From Nocardioides islandensis (GTDB lineage Bacteria > Actinomycetota > Actinomycetes > Propionibacteriales > Nocardioidaceae): DNA of 64,000 bases. Under the pieces are notes generated by a model that had not been told where the DNA came from, did not search any database, and was given only the letters and a program-made list of their open reading frames with translations. Positions 60,676 to 64,000 of this stretch are shown in pieces. The position numbers and the translations under genes were made by a program. Every line of letters begins with the position of its first letter. Position 1 is the first letter of the stretch. The DNA is taken from positions 62,001 to 126,000 of the forward strand of contig NZ_JADKPN010000009.1 of the NCBI RefSeq assembly GCF_015352455.1. The letters are read 5' to 3'.

Positions 60676-61898
60676 TGGCCGACGGGCTGGTCATCGATCC
60701 CGGACCCGCGCTCCTCGCGGGTGTCCTCGACGGGCCGGGCCTCGCCGCGCACCGTCGTCGTGCGGGAGAGCTGCGTCGGGTGACGGGCGAGGACGTGGCG
60801 CGGGCGGCCGAGGCCGCCGGGCTCCGCGGGCGCGGGGGTGCCGCCTTCCCGTTCGCGCGCAAGCTGCGCACGGTGCTCGACCAGCCCGGCCGCCGCCCCG
60901 TCGTGGTGGTCAACCTCAGCGAGGGAGAGCCCCTCAGCGCGAAGGACCATGCCCTCGCACTGGTCGCGCCCCACCTCGTCCTCGACGGGGCGCTGTCCGT
61001 CGCCCGGGCCATCGGTGCCCGCCGGACCCACGTCGTGCTGCCGGGTGACCGACCGGCCGTGCGCCTCTCCGTCCTGGACGCCCTGGAGCAGCGCGACGAC
61101 ACCGGCTCGGTGCGGTGCCACGTGGCCTCGCCACGCTTCGTCGCCGGACAGGAGCAGGCCGTCCTCGAGCTGGTCTCGGGGCGGGAGAACCTCCCGGTCA
61201 CGGCGTGGCGCCCGGCCGCCGTCTCGGGAGTCGGCGGCCGGCCGACGCTGCTGTCGAACGCCGAGACGTGGGCCCAGCTCGGCTTCCTCCTCCAGCACGG
61301 CCTGGACGCCTACCGTCGCTCGGGGACGGTCGACGAGCCCGGTACGACGCTCCTCACCGTCAGCGCACCGGGCCGGCCGCGACACGTCCGGGAGGCGGAG
61401 CACGGGAGAGCGATGGGCGACGTCGTCCCCGAGCTCGGTCACCCAGCCGGCGCCGACCTGGTGCTGCTCGGTGGCTTCCACGGCAGCTGGGTGCCACGCG
61501 ACGAGCTGGCACGGACTCCTGTGTCCGTCGAGGGGCTCCGGTCCCGGGGCCACGCTCTCGGCGCCGGTGTCGTCCAGCTGCTGGGCGTGGAGGAGTGCCC
61601 GGTGCGCCGCACGACGGAGATCGTCCGCACCCTGGCCGGCGAGAGTGCCGGTCGGTGCGGTCCGTGCCGGCTGGGGCTCCCGGCGCTGTGGGCCGCGTTG
61701 GAGGATCTCGGCGCAGGTCGGTCCGACGCGGCCGAGGTGGAACGCCTCGCCACCCTCGTGACCGGCCGAGGGGCCTGCGCACACCCCGACGGCACCTCCC
61801 GTCTGGTGCGTTCGCTGCTCTCCGTCACGCCGGAGGAGGTGGCAGCCCACGCCCGGGGGGTGTGCACCCTGACCGACGCGATGTGTCCCGCACCATGA
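60672..61898 (+). CDS. NuoF-like NADH-binding flavoprotein
   Basis: A 408-residue protein of the complex I 51-kDa (NuoF) type. It has FMN/NADH loop GLRGRGGAAFPFARK (about residues 52-66), NLSEGEPLSAKD, an SLBB-like middle, and the Fe-S region ESAGRCGPCRLGLPAL with a downstream Cys in GRGACAHPDG. Classical NuoF has ESCGxCxPC; here the first Cys is Ala, leaving fewer of the four usual ligands, which I believe is common in this subgroup. It is translationally coupled to the cytochrome and the ferredoxin. It likely passes electrons from NAD(P)H to the ferredoxin and the membrane cytochrome, or the reverse. Confidence 0.9.
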   Translation: MMADGLVIDPGPALLAGVLDGPGLAAHRRRAGELRRVTGEDVARAAEAAGLRGRGGAAFPFARKLRTVLDQPGRRPVVVVNLSEGEPLSAKDHALALVAPHLVLDGALSVARAIGARRTHVVLPGDRPAVRLSVLDALEQRDDTGSVRCHVASPRFVAGQEQAVLELVSGRENLPVTAWRPAAVSGVGGRPTLLSNAETWAQLGFLLQHGLDAYRRSGTVDEPGTTLLTVSAPGRPRHVREAEHGRAMGDVVPELGHPAGADLVLLGGFHGSWVPRDELARTPVSVEGLRSRGHALGAGVVQLLGVEECPVRRTTEIVRTLAGESAGRCGPCRLGLPALWAALEDLGAGRSDAAEVERLATLVTGRGACAHPDGTSRLVRSLLSVTPEEVAAHARGVCTLTDAMCPAP

Positions 61899-62119
61899 CC
61901 GACCAGAGGCTGCGTGTGGACTGGCCGTCGTGCACCGCCAGGGGCGTCTGCCACGAGCTCCTGCCCGAGATGATCGACCTCGACGACTGGGGCTATCCGG
62001 TGACGAGCCGAGATCCCGTTCCTCCCGAGCTGGTCGGCTTCGCCCGCACGGCGGTGCGGCTGTGCCCCCAGCTCGCGCTCCGGCTGGTCGAGGTGTCCGG
62101 ACCCGGTCCGAGGCGTTGA
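61895..62119 (+). CDS. Small ferredoxin ([3Fe-4S] or [4Fe-4S] single-cluster type)
   Basis: A 74-residue ferredoxin: CTARGVC (Cys-x5-Cys) near residue 13 and a distal Cys-Pro (LCPQLAL) near 57. This is the three-Cys pattern of actinobacterial [3Fe-4S] ferredoxins, often P450 partners. Here it ends the electron-transfer operon, with its start overlapping the NuoF-like stop (ATGA). It is the probable carrier between the flavoprotein and the heme protein. Confidence 0.9.
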   Translation: MTDQRLRVDWPSCTARGVCHELLPEMIDLDDWGYPVTSRDPVPPELVGFARTAVRLCPQLALRLVEVSGPGPRR

Positions 62120-62214
62120 GTCGTACGACGGGACGTCCGCCGGCCCTGCTCCGGGCCTCGGCGGCGCCGTGCGGGCGAGGTCTCCGCGTCGTACGATGCG
62201 GCCGAGGAGGCCCG

Positions 62215-62811
62215 ATGGACGATCCGATGCGCGACATCGTGGGCGACTACCGGGGGTTCGCAGCGCGACAGCGCGAGCGTTTGCTCGACCGCGGTATCGA
62301 CATCGACCCGTACGCCCTGAGCCACCTCGCCGTCCGCGTGCCCGAATGGGACCAGTACGTGCACGTGCGGGGGTTGCTCGAACGTCATGCTGTCGCCAAC
62401 AGCGAGAACGTCTGGAACGGTCGGCCGATCTCCTTGATCGTCCCCGCCCAGCCACTCGAGGTCCTCGACGGCAAGCGCGTCCCCCTCATCGAGCTCATCC
62501 CGCCGGTGCACCAGCGTGTCTACAAGATGGGCCTGGAGCACCTCGGCGTCGTGGTGGGAGACACGTTCGACGCGTTCGTGGAGACCCACAAGGCCGTCCT
62601 GACCGGTCAGCAGTTCCAGGGTCCGAACAGCAACCCCGACCCGGTGTACATCTTGTTCGAGGACTTCACCCACGTGAAGTTCTACCGACGGTCACTGCGG
62701 GACTCGGTCGAGATCGACAGCGGCCCCTTCGCCGACGGCTTCCACCACGTCGACGACTGGGTGCCCCAGCGGCTCGTCACCGCAACAGGGCCGAACCCCC
62801 TGCCGCGCTGA
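62215..62811 (+). CDS. YecM-family protein (VOC-like fold)
   Basis: A 198-residue protein resembling the YecM family: LSHLAVRVPEWDQYVHVRGLL, NGRPISLIVPAQPLEV, VPLIELIPPVHQRVYKMGLEHLGVVVGD. YecM has a fold like isomerases/VOC proteins and a conserved His/Glu set; its function is not firmly known. ATG 62215 has GAGGAGG 5 bases upstream. It appears to be a single gene separate from the ferredoxin operon (95-base gap). Confidence 0.75.
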   Translation: MDDPMRDIVGDYRGFAARQRERLLDRGIDIDPYALSHLAVRVPEWDQYVHVRGLLERHAVANSENVWNGRPISLIVPAQPLEVLDGKRVPLIELIPPVHQRVYKMGLEHLGVVVGDTFDAFVETHKAVLTGQQFQGPNSNPDPVYILFEDFTHVKFYRRSLRDSVEIDSGPFADGFHHVDDWVPQRLVTATGPNPLPR

Positions 62812-62867
62812 GCGACGGCCGCACGGGATCACGTCGAGCCGAGCCCGCAGCAGGCCGACCGGAAGGA

Positions 62868-64000
62868 ATGAGACCGGCGAACGTCCACGAGTCCCTGGCG
62901 AGCTCCGACGCGGCTCGGTCGCGGCGCGTCGGATGGTCGTTCGTGGCGTCGTACGCCGCGGCGTACCTGGCCACGAGCCTGGTCTTCATCGCGCCGCTCC
63001 TGGTGACGCTGGCGCTCAAGGTCAACGCGCTGGTGGGGACCGACCGGGGCGCCGACAGCCTGTCCCTGGTCGCCAGTGTCGGTTCGTTCGTCGCCCTGGT
63101 GGCGAACCCGTTGTTCGGACGTCTCAGCGACCGGACGACGTCGCGGTACGGCCGACGTCGTCCGTGGCTGCTCATCGGCCTGGTGGGCGGGACCTCGGGC
63201 ATCGTCGTGGTGGCCACGGCCGACGCGGTGTGGCAGGTGCTGCTCGGGTGGTGCGTGGCGCAGCTGTTCTTCAACGCCCTGCTGGCGGCGCTGGTGGCGG
63301 TGCTGCCGGACCAGGTGCCGCCCGAGCAACGCGGCACCGTCGCCGGTGTCCTCGGGGTCTGCCTGCCACTCGCGTCGGTCGGAGGGACCTACGTGGTCAA
63401 CGTCTTCTCGGGCCACGAGCTGGCCATGTTCCTGGCCCCGTGCGTCATCGGCGGGTTCTTCATCGTGGTGTTCGCACTCGTCCTCGACGATCGGCGCCTG
63501 GAGCCCACCGACCGGCCGGCGTGGTCCCTGCGCCAGCTCGTCAGCACGTACTACGTCTCCCCGCACCGCTACCCGGACTTCGCGTGGGCGTTCGTGAGCC
63601 GGTTCCTGTTCGTGCTCGCCTACGCGTTCCTGGTCACCTACCAGGCGTTCTACCTGCTCGAGCACCTGGGCAGCACCACGGCCGAGGTCCCCCACCAGAT
63701 CTTCCTCGGCACGCTCGTCCAGGCAGCCGTGGTGGTGACGGCGGCTCTGGTCGGCGGCCGTCTCTCGGACCTGACCGGCCGCCGCAAGCCGTTCGTGGTC
63801 GCGGCCTCGACCGTGTACGGGGTGGCCCTCGTCGTGGTCGCGGTGGCGGCCGGCTTCGACGGCTACCTCGTGGGGATGGCGATCGCGGGTCTGGGGTTCG
63901 GCCTCTACCAGGCCGTGGACCTCGCGCTCGTCGCGGACGTGCTGCCCGAGACCGGGGACGCCGCCAAGGACCTCGGCGTGCTGAACATCGCGGGGGCGCT
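62868..64000 (+). CDS. MFS/GPH-type (sugar) transporter, cut by the window end
   Basis: At least 377 residues are visible and the frame stays open to the edge. It is a 12-helix-type MFS protein of the GPH/MFS_2 kind: NPLFGRLSDRTTSRYGRRRPWLLIG in the helix 2-3 loop and GGRLSDLTGRRKPFVV in the second half. Such proteins usually carry sugars or glycosides with cations. ATG 62868 has GGAAGG only one base away; no other in-frame start exists upstream, so the start is slightly doubtful. Substrate unknown. Confidence 0.88.
   Translation, partial: MRPANVHESLASSDAARSRRVGWSFVASYAAAYLATSLVFIAPLLVTLALKVNALVGTDRGADSLSLVASVGSFVALVANPLFGRLSDRTTSRYGRRRPWLLIGLVGGTSGIVVVATADAVWQVLLGWCVAQLFFNALLAALVAVLPDQVPPEQRGTVAGVLGVCLPLASVGGTYVVNVFSGHELAMFLAPCVIGGFFIVVFALVLDDRRLEPTDRPAWSLRQLVSTYYVSPHRYPDFAWAFVSRFLFVLAYAFLVTYQAFYLLEHLGSTTAEVPHQIFLGTLVQAAVVVTAALVGGRLSDLTGRRKPFVVAASTVYGVALVVVAVAAGFDGYLVGMAIAGLGFGLYQAVDLALVADVLPETGDAAKDLGVLNIAGA

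Noticed and set aside
1..64000. CRISPR arrays, insertion sequences, phage genes, rRNA or tRNA genes
   Set aside because: I saw no regularly spaced repeats, transposase motifs, terminal inverted repeats, or tRNA-like cloverleaf sequence on reading both strands; a covariance-model search was not possible.

Overview
The window is very GC-rich, uses GTG starts often, and packs genes so that ATGA/GTGA start-stop overlaps are common. It carries KdpFABC-DE, DHA2-type major facilitator (MFS) exporters, MMPL transporters, DUF2254, an HspR-like repressor with Hsp20, and a SARP/BTAD regulator. Together these point to a chromosomal segment of a high-GC actinomycete. A Nocardioidaceae-like member of Propionibacteriales is my inference from gene content, not a computed placement. 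I see no rRNA or tRNA gene, no insertion sequence, no phage gene and no CRISPR array.

Layout. (1) 71-5933: a tightly overlapping run of a membrane protein, a frameshifted GH15 glycosidase, a short-chain dehydrogenase, a small membrane protein and a metal-type permease, then a ZIP-like transporter. (2) 5950-10558: a GlsB-type membrane protein, DUF2254 and a STAS protein on the minus strand, then a secreted 5'-nucleotidase on the plus strand. (3) 10700-14822: a second STAS-like protein, two tiny hydrophobic ORFs, and a TetR-ABC exporter operon with a dyad operator at the TetR start. (4) 15039-23773: a complete kdpF-A-B-C-D-E potassium locus with an extra 29-residue membrane peptide. Tandem 10/11-bp repeats lie before kdp and again before an orphan KdpD-like membrane protein. 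(5) 23997-28887: STAS and HspR-like genes, Hsp20, a DedA protein and an MMPL transporter. (6) 28968-35845: two NarL/DegU-type two-component systems, a membrane protein fused in frame to a receiver domain, and a catalytically dead histidine kinase. (7) 35987-54492: an MMPL transporter, three DHA2 exporters, two membrane-anchored alpha/beta hydrolases, a metal-binding-domain protein, a tiny Cys-rich protein, a DJ-1 family protein, a quinone-oxidoreductase-like enzyme and two giant ATPase regulators (SARP and LuxR types). (8) 54515-56219: a tyrosinase and a secreted or anchored small protein. (9) 56285-62119: an OmpR-type two-component system followed by an electron-transfer operon (ApbE, ferric-reductase-like cytochrome, NuoF-like flavoprotein, ferredoxin). 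(10) 62215 to the end: a YecM-like protein and an MFS/GPH transporter cut by the window edge.

The most notable unexplained structure is regulatory. In region 7, an 11-bp-period direct repeat (CTGTCC-N5-CTGTCC, typical in form of SARP operators) occurs three times in promoters beside the SARP gene. A separate 18-bp dyad (CCCGGTC-N4-GACCGGG) occurs three times in promoters of one exporter operon, the hydrolase-exporter operon and the LuxR-regulator/DJ-1 divergent promoter. These tie scattered genes into what looks like a two-regulator efflux/detoxification regulon that I do not recognise. In region 9, a 42-bp compound palindrome built from 11-bp-spaced half-sites sits exactly midway between two divergent start codons. 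In region 4, matching tandem repeats suggest the KdpE regulon extends to an extra KdpD-like sensor fragment.
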